From Actinomadura kijaniata NBRC 14229 (GTDB lineage: Bacteria > Actinomycetota > Actinomycetes > Streptosporangiales > Streptosporangiaceae), in NCBI RefSeq assembly GCF_001552175.1, contig NZ_BCQR01000086.1:1-48758 (forward strand): a DNA stretch of 48,758 nucleotides, read 5' to 3'. The notes under the pieces were generated by a model. That model saw only the letters and a program-made list of their open reading frames with translations. It made no database searches and had not been told where the DNA came from. A program made the translations under genes and the position numbers. This document shows, in pieces, positions 26,410 through 34,103 of the stretch (positions are counted from its first letter, which is position 1; the number at the start of each line of letters is the position of its first letter).

Positions 26410-26536
26410 GGTGACTCCGTATCGGTCGGGGTATGGGCCAGCCGCCCGACCGGGGACGGTCGGGCGGCTGGCAGGTGATAGCGATTACATGTGCTTTTGG
26501 CACTGGCTGAAGGACGGCGGGATGCTGGGGGCGTTC
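26275..26536. repeat. About 260-bp direct repeat beside array 1 (copy at 33387-33648)
   Basis: The two stretches are near identical by eye, including the motif GATTACATGTGCTTTTGGCA about 50 bp from each array and the GC-rich hairpin. They include the start of the Lsr2-repeat gene. On the crRNA strand both lie after the last repeat, so this is a shared trailer, not a leader. Confidence 0.85.
26437..26472 (-). terminator. Hairpin after array 1, probable pre-crRNA terminator
   Basis: A perfect 15-bp stem (26437-26451 with 26458-26472; GCCAGCCGCCCGACC) and a 6-nt loop, 64 bp beyond the last repeat in the direction of array 1 transcription. No U-tract is obvious. The equivalent hairpin after array 2 has one mismatch. 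Confidence 0.55.
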
Positions 26537-26931
26537 GGAGCATCCCCAACGTGCGCGGGGCCGACTACGCCGCACCGAACGAACCGACTGAAAAGCAGGG
26601 AGCATCCCCGCGTGCGCGGGGCCGACACGTCCACGATGGCGATCAATACCGTGTCGTACGGAGCATCCCCGCGTGCGCGGGACCGACAGCAGGCACCGCA
26701 CCGTGACGGGCGGGCCGTACGGACCATCCCCGCCTGCGCGGGGCCGACCCCGGCACAGCCGGTGAAAACTGCCCCGGTACAGGACCATCCCCGCGTGCGC
26801 GGGGCCGACGGGACCTGGTGGAGCGGCTGCCCCGTCTGGCCGGGACCATCCCCGCGTGCGCGGGGCCGACGAGCGCTGGCGTGGGCGGGCGTCGCCGCCC
26901 AAGGGACCATCCCCGCGTGCGCGGGGCCGAC
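26537..26931 (-). CRISPR. CRISPR array 1, type I-E, 7 repeats / 6 spacers
   Basis: Repeats start at 26537, 26599, 26660, 26721, 26782, 26843 and 26904; 28 bp each (the first is 29 and has CCCCAACGTG in place of CCCCGCGTG). All six spacers are 33 bp. On the minus strand the repeat begins GTCGGCCCCGCGCACGCGGG and ends GATGGTCC, the I-E orientation (stem CCCCGCGC/GCGGGG, handle ATGGTCC). So transcription is leftward, the leader is at the right and the decayed repeat at the left is the oldest end. Confidence 0.97.
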
Positions 26932-26995
26932 GCTTGTTGACCTGTAGTGACGCCGACGTGGGTCTACGTTTTCATTCAGTTGTTTCACGAGACTC
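26932..26995 (-). promoter_or_regulatory. Array 1 leader
   Basis: On the minus strand 26995-26970 reads GAGTCTCGTGAAACAACTGA then ATGAAA. The array 3 leader has GAGTCGCGTGATGCAACTAA then ATGAAA. In both, exactly 38 nt separate this block from the first repeat. Shared sequence and spacing identify it as a functional leader element (promoter or integration-host-factor-type site). Confidence 0.75.
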
Positions 26996-27004
26996 AGTGT
27001 CGAG

Positions 27005-27727
27005 TCATTCGGGGACGGGCGGAGGGACTGCGAACAGCGCCGCCGCCTCATCAGCCAGGTCCTGCCACCCCATGGTTTCGAGAAGCGCCTTGGAGAGGCC
27101 CGCCAGGATCTCCAACCGGTCGGAGTCCTCGTGGACACGATCCACGAGGGAGACAACAAGGTTGGCGAATCTGGTCACGGCATCGTCCTGAGAAGCGGCG
27201 TTCACAATCAAAGGACGAACCATCTCGTCGAACACTTGCCACGACGTCTCTGGCTGCTCCCCCTCCAGATTGCGCTGCAGCCACCACAGCTGAGCCGACC
27301 GGGGATCGGCAAGGGTGACGTCGCGGAGGAATCCGAGCCGGTCATGGGTCACAGCCTCCTCCAGGCGGGCGAGGCGGCGTGCTTCGTCGAAGCGTTCCGC
27401 CTTGACCATGTCCGCAGGTGCCAGGGAGAGGCGGAGTTTTCCCTTGAACTTGACGTGGTGCTCCTCCGATGCCTGCCAACCCCCCAGTCTCAACGCAATC
27501 TGTTGTTCAGCGTCGAAGACAGCCGCCGGCGCGCGTTGGCCTGAGATACCGCTGGCCAGGTCATGGACGGCGGCCAACGCCGCCGCGCGGGCGACCGCGG
27601 TGGGGGCGTCTCTGCCCGGCCCGTCGGTGACGCGCCGGAACCAGATGCGGCCGCTAGCGGTAAAACGGACGCCGGGTAGGTTGGTAGGCAGGAGTGCGGC
27701 AAACCGGGCTGTGCGCGTTTGCCTCAT
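27005..27727 (-). CDS. Third gene of the nuclease/NTPase operon
   Basis: About 240 residues, not recognised. It overlaps or nearly touches the end of the ATPase gene (stop 27738); the start may be ATG 27727 (CTGGGGG ahead of it) or ATG 27754, which overlaps the stop. N-terminal half is beta-rich (FTASGRIWFRRVTDG; AEQQIALRLGGWQASEEHHV; KFKGKLRLSLAP), C-terminal half helical (LVVSLVDRVHEDSDRLEILAG). The close packing with a STAND-like ATPase and a nuclease-like protein suggests one system. It ends next to the array 1 leader. Confidence 0.65.
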   Translation of the reverse strand: MRQTRTARFAALLPTNLPGVRFTASGRIWFRRVTDGPGRDAPTAVARAAALAAVHDLASGISGQRAPAAVFDAEQQIALRLGGWQASEEHHVKFKGKLRLSLAPADMVKAERFDEARRLARLEEAVTHDRLGFLRDVTLADPRSAQLWWLQRNLEGEQPETSWQVFDEMVRPLIVNAASQDDAVTRFANLVVSLVDRVHEDSDRLEILAGLSKALLETMGWQDLADEAAALFAVPPPVPE

Positions 27728-27737
27728 CCCCCAGCCG

Positions 27738-29609
27738 TCAGCCCGTCCGAGCATCCGTTTCCGCTTCCGGAGTCAGCTTGAGCGCTCTGGTCAGCACGCG
27801 GCCCCAGAAGGTGTCGAGACCCGGGTGGGCGCTGGCCAGCAGGAAGCGCTGGATCACCGGATCTTGGACCCTGGGAGCATAAGCTCCGGCGAACACGTCG
27901 ACGGTGGCCTCCTCGTCCAGACGTCCCTGTTCAACCAGGGCCGCCCAGACGTTCATGATTTCTATCGCGGTTTGGCTGGTTGTGGGATCGCCGAGCGCGG
28001 TGTCGAAGTATCTGGTCAAATCTTTTCTGAACTTCGGGTTGCCTACGTGCTCCCCCGTTCGGCCATAAAGGATCTCCGCCCCCTGATCCTGGGAGGCCAG
28101 CGCGAGGAAGGCATTGTTCCCGGCGCGCGCCCATGTCGTTCCGGTGGACCAGAGCCGGATCGCCTCCAGGACCTGAAGCGGGTGGTGGCTCGCGAGGTTG
28201 GTGAAGGCGTTCGCGAGCGCCGAGCTTCCAGGGCGGGACTTCTGTGCGGCTCGGCGGAGCCTTACCAGCGCCATGTCCGGTTTCTCGATTCCGAAACGGT
28301 CGCCGCACACCTCAGCCACCAGGTCGATCGTCTCCTGCGAGGGGGATGCCAGCCAGGTGTACAGGCGTCCGCGCACGTGCGCGCCGAACTGCGGATCGAG
28401 TGCGGCACGGGACAGTGCCCGCACCGCGAGCGGGCGGCGCTCTCCGGTCAGCGTTGTGCGGATGCTCCGTAGCAGTTCGTCGTCGCGGTACTGGATCACC
28501 AGGTCGAGCACGGCGTCGAGTACGCGGGCGGCGTCCTCGTACTCGAGAGTGGCGGCCTGGTTCACGACCCAGTCCTTGAGGATGTTGGTCTGATCCTCAT
28601 ACTCGTCCCACAGGTGTCGGCGGACGGCGGCGGCCAGCCCGTGCTGTTCGGGGGCAAGCCGGACGCGATCGCCCTCGGTCTCGATCTTCGCTTCTTTCAA
28701 CCGTTTGGAGGCGGGGGAGTCGCCCAGAATGTCCGCGGGGGTGCGGCGCTCCCCCAGCTTCCGGCGCAGGTCTTCCGACATTCGCATGACGGACTTGCGC
28801 TGGCCACCGTCACAGAAGGCGCTCGCCCAGAGCAGGGCGCGGGGGCCAAGAGTGGCGGGTAGTTGGTCGTTGATCCAGTTCCGCCAGTCCTCGTACTCGG
28901 CGACGATGCGGCCGGGGTCGGCAGCAGAGGCTGCCGTAATGATCCGTGCGAGTCGACGGGCGTCCTCCGCCCTCGGATTCGACTTCCAGATGGGGGCGAA
29001 GGCGGGGTCCTGAAGGAGGGGGACGAGGTCCGGGTGTCCGTTTATGCTCAGTTCGCGCTCGGTGAGCCGTAGTGCGTCAGGGGACCCGATGCGCACCGCG
29101 ACATCGTTTGCGCCGTGGGTCCAGCGGCCGTTCCACACCTCTTGTGTGGTGATGACGACCAGGAAAATCTGCTGGTCCTTCGCCCATTGGAGCAGTTGTC
29201 CGCCGAACTGGTCGACTGGACGTTGCTCTGTGGGGTCGCTCAGGTCGAGCAGGTATCCGTATCCGGGCCTCACCGGGGGCAGTAGTTTCGCCCGGGGGCG
29301 CGACCAGACAGGTTCGAGCTCGTGGATGGGGTCGATACCGCATGCCTGACGCAGCCGGCGCAGGGCGGCGGTGCGCCGGCCGCTGCCGCGTTCACCGACC
29401 AGCACAAGGAGCCGCTCCTGCTTGAGGAGGTCAAGAGTTCTCTCCCAATCACCGGACGGAGGAACGAAGCGCTCCTGCGCACAGGAGCTGAAGTCGCCGA
29501 CGGGTACGGGACGTATCTCGATGAAGTCGTCGCCGTTCTGGAAGATCTGGGTCTGGGCTACGAAGGCGGTGGCGCGGTCGTGGACGTTCACGCCCATGTC
29601 GTAGGTCAT
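27738..29609 (-). CDS. STAND-like NTPase of a putative defence operon
   Basis: 623 residues. ATG 29609 has GAGGAAGG about 10 nt upstream. Residues 9-35 carry the short module VHDRATAFVAQTQIFQNG, then DDFIEIRPVP. The P-loop region is LLVLVGERGSGRRTAALRRL (about 68-87), lacking the usual GK(S/T) lysine; GYGYLLDLSD and IFLVVITTQEVW follow as later nucleotide-binding strands. From about 250 the protein is a long alpha-helical solenoid. It probably senses a trigger and controls the nuclease encoded just upstream (gap 33 bp). Actinobacterial relatives with the 'GRRTAALRLL' loop exist, so the Lys loss may be family-wide. Confidence 0.7.
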   Translation of the reverse strand: MTYDMGVNVHDRATAFVAQTQIFQNGDDFIEIRPVPVGDFSSCAQERFVPPSGDWERTLDLLKQERLLVLVGERGSGRRTAALRRLRQACGIDPIHELEPVWSRPRAKLLPPVRPGYGYLLDLSDPTEQRPVDQFGGQLLQWAKDQQIFLVVITTQEVWNGRWTHGANDVAVRIGSPDALRLTERELSINGHPDLVPLLQDPAFAPIWKSNPRAEDARRLARIITAASAADPGRIVAEYEDWRNWINDQLPATLGPRALLWASAFCDGGQRKSVMRMSEDLRRKLGERRTPADILGDSPASKRLKEAKIETEGDRVRLAPEQHGLAAAVRRHLWDEYEDQTNILKDWVVNQAATLEYEDAARVLDAVLDLVIQYRDDELLRSIRTTLTGERRPLAVRALSRAALDPQFGAHVRGRLYTWLASPSQETIDLVAEVCGDRFGIEKPDMALVRLRRAAQKSRPGSSALANAFTNLASHHPLQVLEAIRLWSTGTTWARAGNNAFLALASQDQGAEILYGRTGEHVGNPKFRKDLTRYFDTALGDPTTSQTAIEIMNVWAALVEQGRLDEEATVDVFAGAYAPRVQDPVIQRFLLASAHPGLDTFWGRVLTRALKLTPEAETDARTG

Positions 29610-29642
29610 GGGATTTGCCTTCCTCGGGGGGTGGGAAGCCGA

Positions 29643-30551
29643 TCAACTTCCGATGCGGAGGTTGTGGAACTCCTGGCGTTCACCGGCGAACACGGTGCCC
29701 GGGCCGGTGTTGGAAACGGTGATCGAGGCACCGGAACGTTGGACGGTCCCCTCGAGGGAAGCCAACCGAATGCCGTACCGTCCCCGAAGCTCCCTACGGA
29801 GAAGGTCGGCGTCGACGTGACCGCTTCGCGGGCCATGCTCCTGCGCAAAGCCGCACAGATGCTCCATGATGTCGGCAGAGGTCCTGCCAGCTCGAGCCGC
29901 CAGGGGTGCCAGCCCGTCGAGTTCCGTCTGCCAGTCTCGGTCGTCCGGTCCGGTGAGAACCTGCCAGACATGCAGACTCGCCAGTAGGCGGTGGGTCAGA
30001 GGTGCGGCAGCCTGGTCATCGACCCCGCCCGCTGCAGTGGCCACCGTGGCGTTCACGTGGTCGTAGCGCGTCCGGAGCCTTTGATGGGTGATGCCGGCAC
30101 GGAGCAGGCTTTGGAGCCCGTGGTGGTCGGTGTGTGCTCGCGCCATCTCCGTCAACTCGGCGAGCTCCGACAGCTCGCTCGTCGGCGCGCCAGCTGCCAA
30201 TCCCATCAGAAGTGATCCGTCGTCCAGCTCGTCGGGGTGAGTCCGGCATACATCCAAGGCCGTCGTCATCACCTTGATGAACTCGGCGTCCCGGCGGGTG
30301 ATCTGGAGACGACGCTTGACCTGGATCTGGATACTCGGGCCGTCGCCGTCGGGACCGGCGTGGGCCACGATGTCGTCGAAGGGATATCCCTCGTTGCGCT
30401 GTTGGAGGGCCACCCGCTCGAGTGGCAACTGGATCCCGACTGGCACGTGGGCCCCGCGCAGCAAGCGGCTGAACATCAACGCCGCTACGCGATACTCGAA
30501 GACGACGCCGGCCCCGCCTGTCGAGAGTGGAGAAGTGAGCTGCCCCGTCAT
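29643..30551 (-). CDS. Putative PD-(D/E)xK nuclease (DUF4297-like)
   Basis: 302 residues from ATG 30551, chosen for GGGGAGTCA upstream (ATG 30578 is possible). Residues 11-81 fit a restriction-endonuclease-like fold: GGAGVVFEYRVAALMFSRLL, then FDDI (Asp59-Asp60) and IQIQVKRR (Gln77-x-Lys79), followed by ITRRDAEF, the order seen in DUF4297-type dsDNA endonucleases beside STAND ATPases. The rest is helical, and the end reads ITVSNTGPGTVFAGERQEFH, resembling the short module at the start of the ATPase. First gene of a three-gene operon; expected to cut DNA when the ATPase is triggered. Confidence 0.65.
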   Translation of the reverse strand: MTGQLTSPLSTGGAGVVFEYRVAALMFSRLLRGAHVPVGIQLPLERVALQQRNEGYPFDDIVAHAGPDGDGPSIQIQVKRRLQITRRDAEFIKVMTTALDVCRTHPDELDDGSLLMGLAAGAPTSELSELAELTEMARAHTDHHGLQSLLRAGITHQRLRTRYDHVNATVATAAGGVDDQAAAPLTHRLLASLHVWQVLTGPDDRDWQTELDGLAPLAARAGRTSADIMEHLCGFAQEHGPRSGHVDADLLRRELRGRYGIRLASLEGTVQRSGASITVSNTGPGTVFAGERQEFHNLRIGS

Positions 30552-30578
30552 TGACTCCCCGCTTCGCTGTTGTGACAT

Positions 30579-31120
30579 CGCAAGTTGAGATTAGAGAGGG
30601 GGTCTGACAGAACAGCGTTTCCCCTGTTAGAAGTAGAGATACGCATCGGTCAGGATCCCCTCTCCCCATCGGTCGATCGAACCACGGCCGGGCCTGCTCC
30701 AGATAGACGTCGGCAGTGATCATGCCATCGTCCGGCAGCGACAGCTCGAACAAGCAGAGAGCGCAGGCAGTACCTGAAAAGCTGCCCGGTACGCTGGCCG
30801 CTGCCTAGATCAAGGCACTGGCCGTTTCCCAGCGCAACTCCGCCAGGCAAAGAGCGGCTCAACGGAACCGGTAGAACAACGCATCGTCCAATGGTCCCCT
30901 CGGGGAGCGCACCGGAGGCTCCAGAGGTGCCAGGTGACGCATCAGCGGTGTTGCCACCGAGATCAGCGTGTAGATCAAACAGTCTTTTGATCAGCCCATC
31001 GGCCAGGTCAATGTGGTCAAGGCAGGAAAGCAGCCGCCCAGCCTGGCCGCTCCCTGCCTTGTGTCTGGGTTTGGCCCTCCGGCCAGCAGCCGTGAGCCGC
31101 TGGTCCCTTAGTCTGTCTGT
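30579..31120. other. Gene-free stretch upstream of the nuclease operon
   Basis: About 540 bp between divergent units, probably holding both promoters. One minus-strand segment near 30627-30753 (LPDDGMITADVYLEQARPWF) looks protein-like and could be a gene scrap, but no start or family can be supported. Confidence 0.4.
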
Positions 31121-31450
31121 ATGACGGCACAGCCTGAAGGTCCCTCTGCGCCAGCACGGCAGGTGGAGAAGAACTTGCGCGCTATCCGGGCCGCGTTGAC
31201 GGCGTCGCGGGATCGCGAGGCGTTCGACGCAGGGCTGAAGAACGTCCTCGATGAGGTCCGGGTCAGTTTGGATCTTGGGTCGTTGAACGAGTTTGTGCAT
31301 CGGTGGTGGATTACCGCCTGTGCCTCGGTGGCCGACCCGGTCGGCCGGGAAGGCATGCACACCCGGGCCGACCAGGTACGGGCGGGACAGACGGTGCCGC
31401 GAGGGCGATCATGGCGCGAGGTGCTGGCCGAGCGGGAGGGTTCCCGGTAA
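31121..31450 (+). CDS. DUF6247-like protein (antitoxin-type partner)
   Basis: 109 residues. The blocks LRAIRAALTASRDREAFDAGLKNVL-type helix, LDLGSLNEFVHRWW and a WREVLAERE end match the pattern of DUF6247 proteins (IRAALP...EREEFDREY...L..LL.RWW). They usually sit directly upstream of a small ParE/RelE-like gene, as here: the next gene's GTG follows its TAA with no gap. A role as antitoxin is inferred from this arrangement only. Confidence 0.65.
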   Translation: MTAQPEGPSAPARQVEKNLRAIRAALTASRDREAFDAGLKNVLDEVRVSLDLGSLNEFVHRWWITACASVADPVGREGMHTRADQVRAGQTVPRGRSWREVLAEREGSR

Positions 31451-31696
31451 GTGTTCGAGGTCATCCTCACCCCGGAAGCCGAGGACACCATCCTTGCGCT
31501 GCCCGAGGAAGCGCTCGGGCCGCTGGCGGCCTTGTTTGAACTACTGGAACTGGCACCAGGCAGCGGGCACCCGTTCCATCCGGCCAATCCCACCGGCAAC
31601 ATGCTGACCCACGCATTCGGGGAGTACGGCCTGGCCACCTACATCGTGCTGGAGGAACAGCGCGAGGTATACGTGCTCCGCATCGAATGGGTATGA
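31451..31696 (+). CDS. Small ParE/RelE-like toxin candidate
   Basis: 81 residues, GTG 31451 immediately after the upstream stop. It reads FEVILTPEAEDTILALPEEA, then THAFGEYGLATYIVLEEQRE and VYVLRIEWV. A start V-x-L/F-T-P-x-A-E-x-x-x-x-x-L and an end with 'xxVxVLxIxWV' match the RelE/ParE fold. The catalytic set cannot be assigned. With the DUF6247-like gene it forms a probable toxin-antitoxin pair. Confidence 0.6.
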   Translation: MFEVILTPEAEDTILALPEEALGPLAALFELLELAPGSGHPFHPANPTGNMLTHAFGEYGLATYIVLEEQREVYVLRIEWV

Positions 31697-31959
31697 CGAG
31701 GAGAGTTTCCCTGAGCTGCTCGGTGCGCATCCAGTAGTTCTGCCACGGGTGCACAAGGGCGGCCGCGTTGGCTGGCGGGCTTCCGGCGCCGCCCTCGCAC
31801 TTGATGGCAGCCGTGTCGGCTTGGTTCCCGGCTTGGCACGGGTGCACAAAGCGGGCGCACAACAGCTATGGGCAACCGAGAGCGTAGGAGGAAGACGCGC
31901 CAGCCATGGTCGGCTGATTCGCTCCCCCAGCCTCACGGTGAGGTGTCGTCGCACGCCTT

Positions 31960-32270
31960 GGACCTGACTGAAACGGCACCAAGTGGCCATCAGATGCGCG
32001 GGCCAGGTCGATGTAGTGGCGCCTGACCCGGGTCGGTGGCATCGAGGCGGGCAGCCAGGGTGAGCGCGCAGGTGCATACTGCCGGGCAGCGCGGCCACAG
32101 CCGGAGAGGCGGCGACGGCATGGTGGACCACATCGGCGCGGACGCGGTCCAGGATCTGCAGGCCGTGGTCGTAGTCTCCGGCGGTCGGGAAGGAGTTGAT
32201 CCGTGTCCAGTCGGCGAGGCCGACCCGCCGCCCTGCTCATATCGCATGCCTCCGGCGTACCGCACACCAA
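31960..32270 (-). pseudogene. Remnant of an XRE/TPR-type regulator C-terminus
   Basis: Two overlapping minus frames give, in order, GDYDHGLQILDRVRADVVHH, AVAASPAVAALPGSMHLRA, then LTLAARLDATDPG and HYIDLARASDGHLVPF, the tail pattern of actinobacterial HTH regulators with TPR-like domains. Frame changes are needed to join them, so it is broken. The stretch 31697-31960 holds nothing else. Confidence 0.35.
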
Positions 32271-32305
32271 CCCGGACGTCACGATCCCACGCAACTCCAA
32301 CAGTC

Positions 32306-32419
32306 AAGGATCAGCAGCACTTCCGGGCGGTGGTTGAGGCGTTGTTCGGGGCCACGGTCGAGTTGGGCGCAGACCACCACCGGCATGTTCAGGTCGCGGC
32401 GCAGGTTGTGCTGTCGCAA
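32306..32419 (-). pseudogene. Scrap of a DnaB-type replicative helicase
   Basis: 38 codons: LRRDLNMPVVVCAQLDRGPE then QRLNHRPEVLLIL. 'LAxxLxVPVVVxAQLxRGPEQRxxxRPxLxDL' is the helicase core segment just before the last motif of DnaB. Nothing else of the gene is present. Confidence 0.6.
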
Positions 32420-32492
32420 CTGAGACGGCGGCCCTCGTGCCCTCGACACTCTGGGGCTTTCGGGGGAGAGGACGGCTGGTGAGCGCACGAGG

Positions 32493-32775
32493 TCACTCCC
32501 GTTGTTCTGTTTGGTGTGCGGCCTCGTACTCGGCAACCAGGCGGCCGGGGATGCGGTCGTATTCGTTGATCTTGATGTCGTGGCTTTCCGCCCACGCCCG
32601 GACCGTTTCGAGCGCGATCACCTGTTCGCGGGTCTCTCCGGTCGCGGCTGCGTAACGCTCCTTGACCTGCAACGGGATCCGGCTGTGACTGTGATGCGCT
32701 GGTCGCATGCCAGGGTCGCAACATGGTCTCGTAGTCGATGATGGCCTGTTCTCGTGGGTTAAGGTCCTCGCTCAT
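32493..32775 (-). pseudogene. Frameshifted second gene with an Lsr2-like DNA-binding domain
   Basis: The ATG at 32775 overlaps the stop of the gene upstream by 4 bp and begins MSEDLNPREQAIIDYETMLR; after about 20 codons the sensible sequence shifts frame to RIPLQVKERYAAATGETREQ, then AWAESHDIKINEYDRIPGRL and VAEYEAAH up to 32493. The latter is an Lsr2 C-terminal-type domain (R-x-W-A-x-x-x-G/H-x-x-x-x-x-x-R-I-P-x-x-x-x-x-x-Y). Either it is a one-base frameshift or a short gene starting at ATG 32708. The second option would leave a 71-residue DNA-binding protein. Confidence 0.55.
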
Positions 32776-33521
32776 TCCTGCCCCTCTGCTGGGTACACCT
32801 CGGCCACGTACCTGTCGACCATGTGCCCGGGGATGCGGCCGAACTCGTTGATCGGGATTCCCTGGCCTTCGTACCAAGCCCGGATGTCGGCCGCATGTGC
32901 CGCCTCCCATGCATCGCCTGTGTGGTCGTCGATAGGGATGCCCTGGTTCCTTGCCCAGGCGTGGACGATTGCGATGTACCGGTCGGTTGCGGCGTCGGTG
33001 GGGGTCTGCGGCTGGGGTATGGGTTCCGCTGGGGCCGGCCAGAAGCGGGCGACGTACAGTTCGGCGCCTTGGGCCTGCTCCCATTCCTCATCGTCGGCGT
33101 TGCGCGCTTGGAGGTCGCGTTCCTTGGCGGCCGCGAGCGAGCGCCGGTACCCGAGCAACTGGAGGTGGTAGCGGCCCGGAGGAATTTTGAACACGCCGGG
33201 TTCGGCACCGGCGGCCACCGCCATCAGGCCCAGGGATCCCTCTCCGTTGATTTCGAATGTGGGCGTGGCCGCGACTTCGGGCAGGTCGAGTTCGTCATAG
33301 ACGTCGTGCGACGGCAGCCGGTCCCAGCGTTCGAAACGGATGGCAGGGGCAGGGTGCTGACAGACCGGGTAGATGCGGACCGCGCCGCTAGAGGCGGTGT
33401 ACCACTGGTCACCGTGCCGGGGTGGAGGTTCGGGGTAGGCGCCTTCTTCGTCATAGAAGCCGAACATGCCGTGGCCGGTGGTGGCGATTGCGGTGTGGCT
33501 GCCGAGGAGTTGGGGGGTCAT
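32772..33521 (-). CDS. Protein with C-terminal Lsr2-like DNA-binding repeats, next to array 2
   Basis: 249 residues. The N-terminal 165 are beta-rich and of unknown role (GHGMFGFYDEEGAYPEPPPR; PPGRYHLQLLGYRR; AELYVARFWPAP). The last 80 hold two Lsr2-type units: VHAWARNQGIPIDDHTGDAW and IRAWYEGQGIPINEFGRIPG with the following HMVDRYVAEVY. Lsr2 binds AT-rich, often foreign, DNA through an RGR hook; here 'GRIPG' lacks the first Arg but keeps the fold pattern. The gene reads away from array 2 behind its hairpin. The truncated copy beside array 1 shows that it was duplicated together with the array flank. Confidence 0.65.
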   Translation of the reverse strand: MTPQLLGSHTAIATTGHGMFGFYDEEGAYPEPPPRHGDQWYTASSGAVRIYPVCQHPAPAIRFERWDRLPSHDVYDELDLPEVAATPTFEINGEGSLGLMAVAAGAEPGVFKIPPGRYHLQLLGYRRSLAAAKERDLQARNADDEEWEQAQGAELYVARFWPAPAEPIPQPQTPTDAATDRYIAIVHAWARNQGIPIDDHTGDAWEAAHAADIRAWYEGQGIPINEFGRIPGHMVDRYVAEVYPAEGQE

Positions 33522-33548
33522 GGTGACTCCGTATCGGTCGGGGTATGG

Positions 33549-33584
33549 GCCAGCCGCCCGACCGGGGACGGTGGGGCGGCTGGC
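33549..33584 (-). terminator. Hairpin after array 2, probable pre-crRNA terminator
   Basis: Same element as at 26437-26472: arms 33549-33563 and 33570-33584, 14 of 15 pairs, 64 bp past the last repeat on the crRNA strand and ahead of the gene starting at 33521. Confidence 0.5.
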
Positions 33585-33648
33585 AGGTTACGGCGATTAC
33601 ATGTGCTTTTGGCACTGGCTGAAGGACGGCGGAGTGCTGGGGGAGTTC

Positions 33649-34103
33649 GGATCATCGCCGCATGCGCGGGGCCGACACCGGCAAGAGGGCCCGCAAGCTG
33701 GGCAAGGACGGAGCATCCCCGCGTGCGCGGGGCCGACGTCTCCGGCGTCACGGACTTCCTGAGCATCCTCGCAGCATTCCCGCGTGCGCGGGGTCGACGG
33801 AGCACACGTGAAAGTTCCGCGTCCATACGGCGGACCATCCCCGCGTGCGCGGGGCCGACACCAGGACGAACCAGCCGTTGCCGGTGCGCAGGGAACCATT
33901 CCCGCGTGCGCGGGGCCAACCCACGCAGGATCCGCCTTGGTTGGACCGGCGGCGGACCATCCCCGCATGCGCGGGGCCGACGCCTCGGTGTCGGGCTGGG
34001 TGTGGATGAACATCGGACCATCCCCGCGTGCGCGGGGCCGACCGGTCATCGGTGGTCCGGGGGTGGGGTGTCGAAGGAGCATCCCCGCGTGCGCGGGGCC
34101 GAC
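33649..34103 (-). CRISPR. CRISPR array 2, type I-E, 8 repeats / 7 spacers, leaderless
   Basis: Repeats (28 bp) start at 33649, 33710, 33771, 33832, 33893, 33954, 34015 and 34076; all spacers are 33 bp. The left repeats carry the most changes (33649 GGATCATCGCC; 33771 GCAGCATTCCC), so the left is the old end and transcription is leftward, as in array 1. The right end, where the leader should be, joins directly to the cut cas1 gene: the last base of the last repeat is part of cas1's chance stop codon. Spacers show no obvious match with those of the other arrays. Confidence 0.97.

Noticed and set aside
26437..26536. The conserved flank of arrays 1 and 2 as a CRISPR leader
   Set aside because: Repeat orientation (handle GATGGTCC on the minus strand) and repeat decay place the leader on the other side; this flank is the trailer.
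30016..30753. A 245-codon minus-strand open frame overlapping the nuclease start
   Set aside because: It is the nuclease gene read in a wrong frame over most of its length; only its first 40 residues look protein-like.
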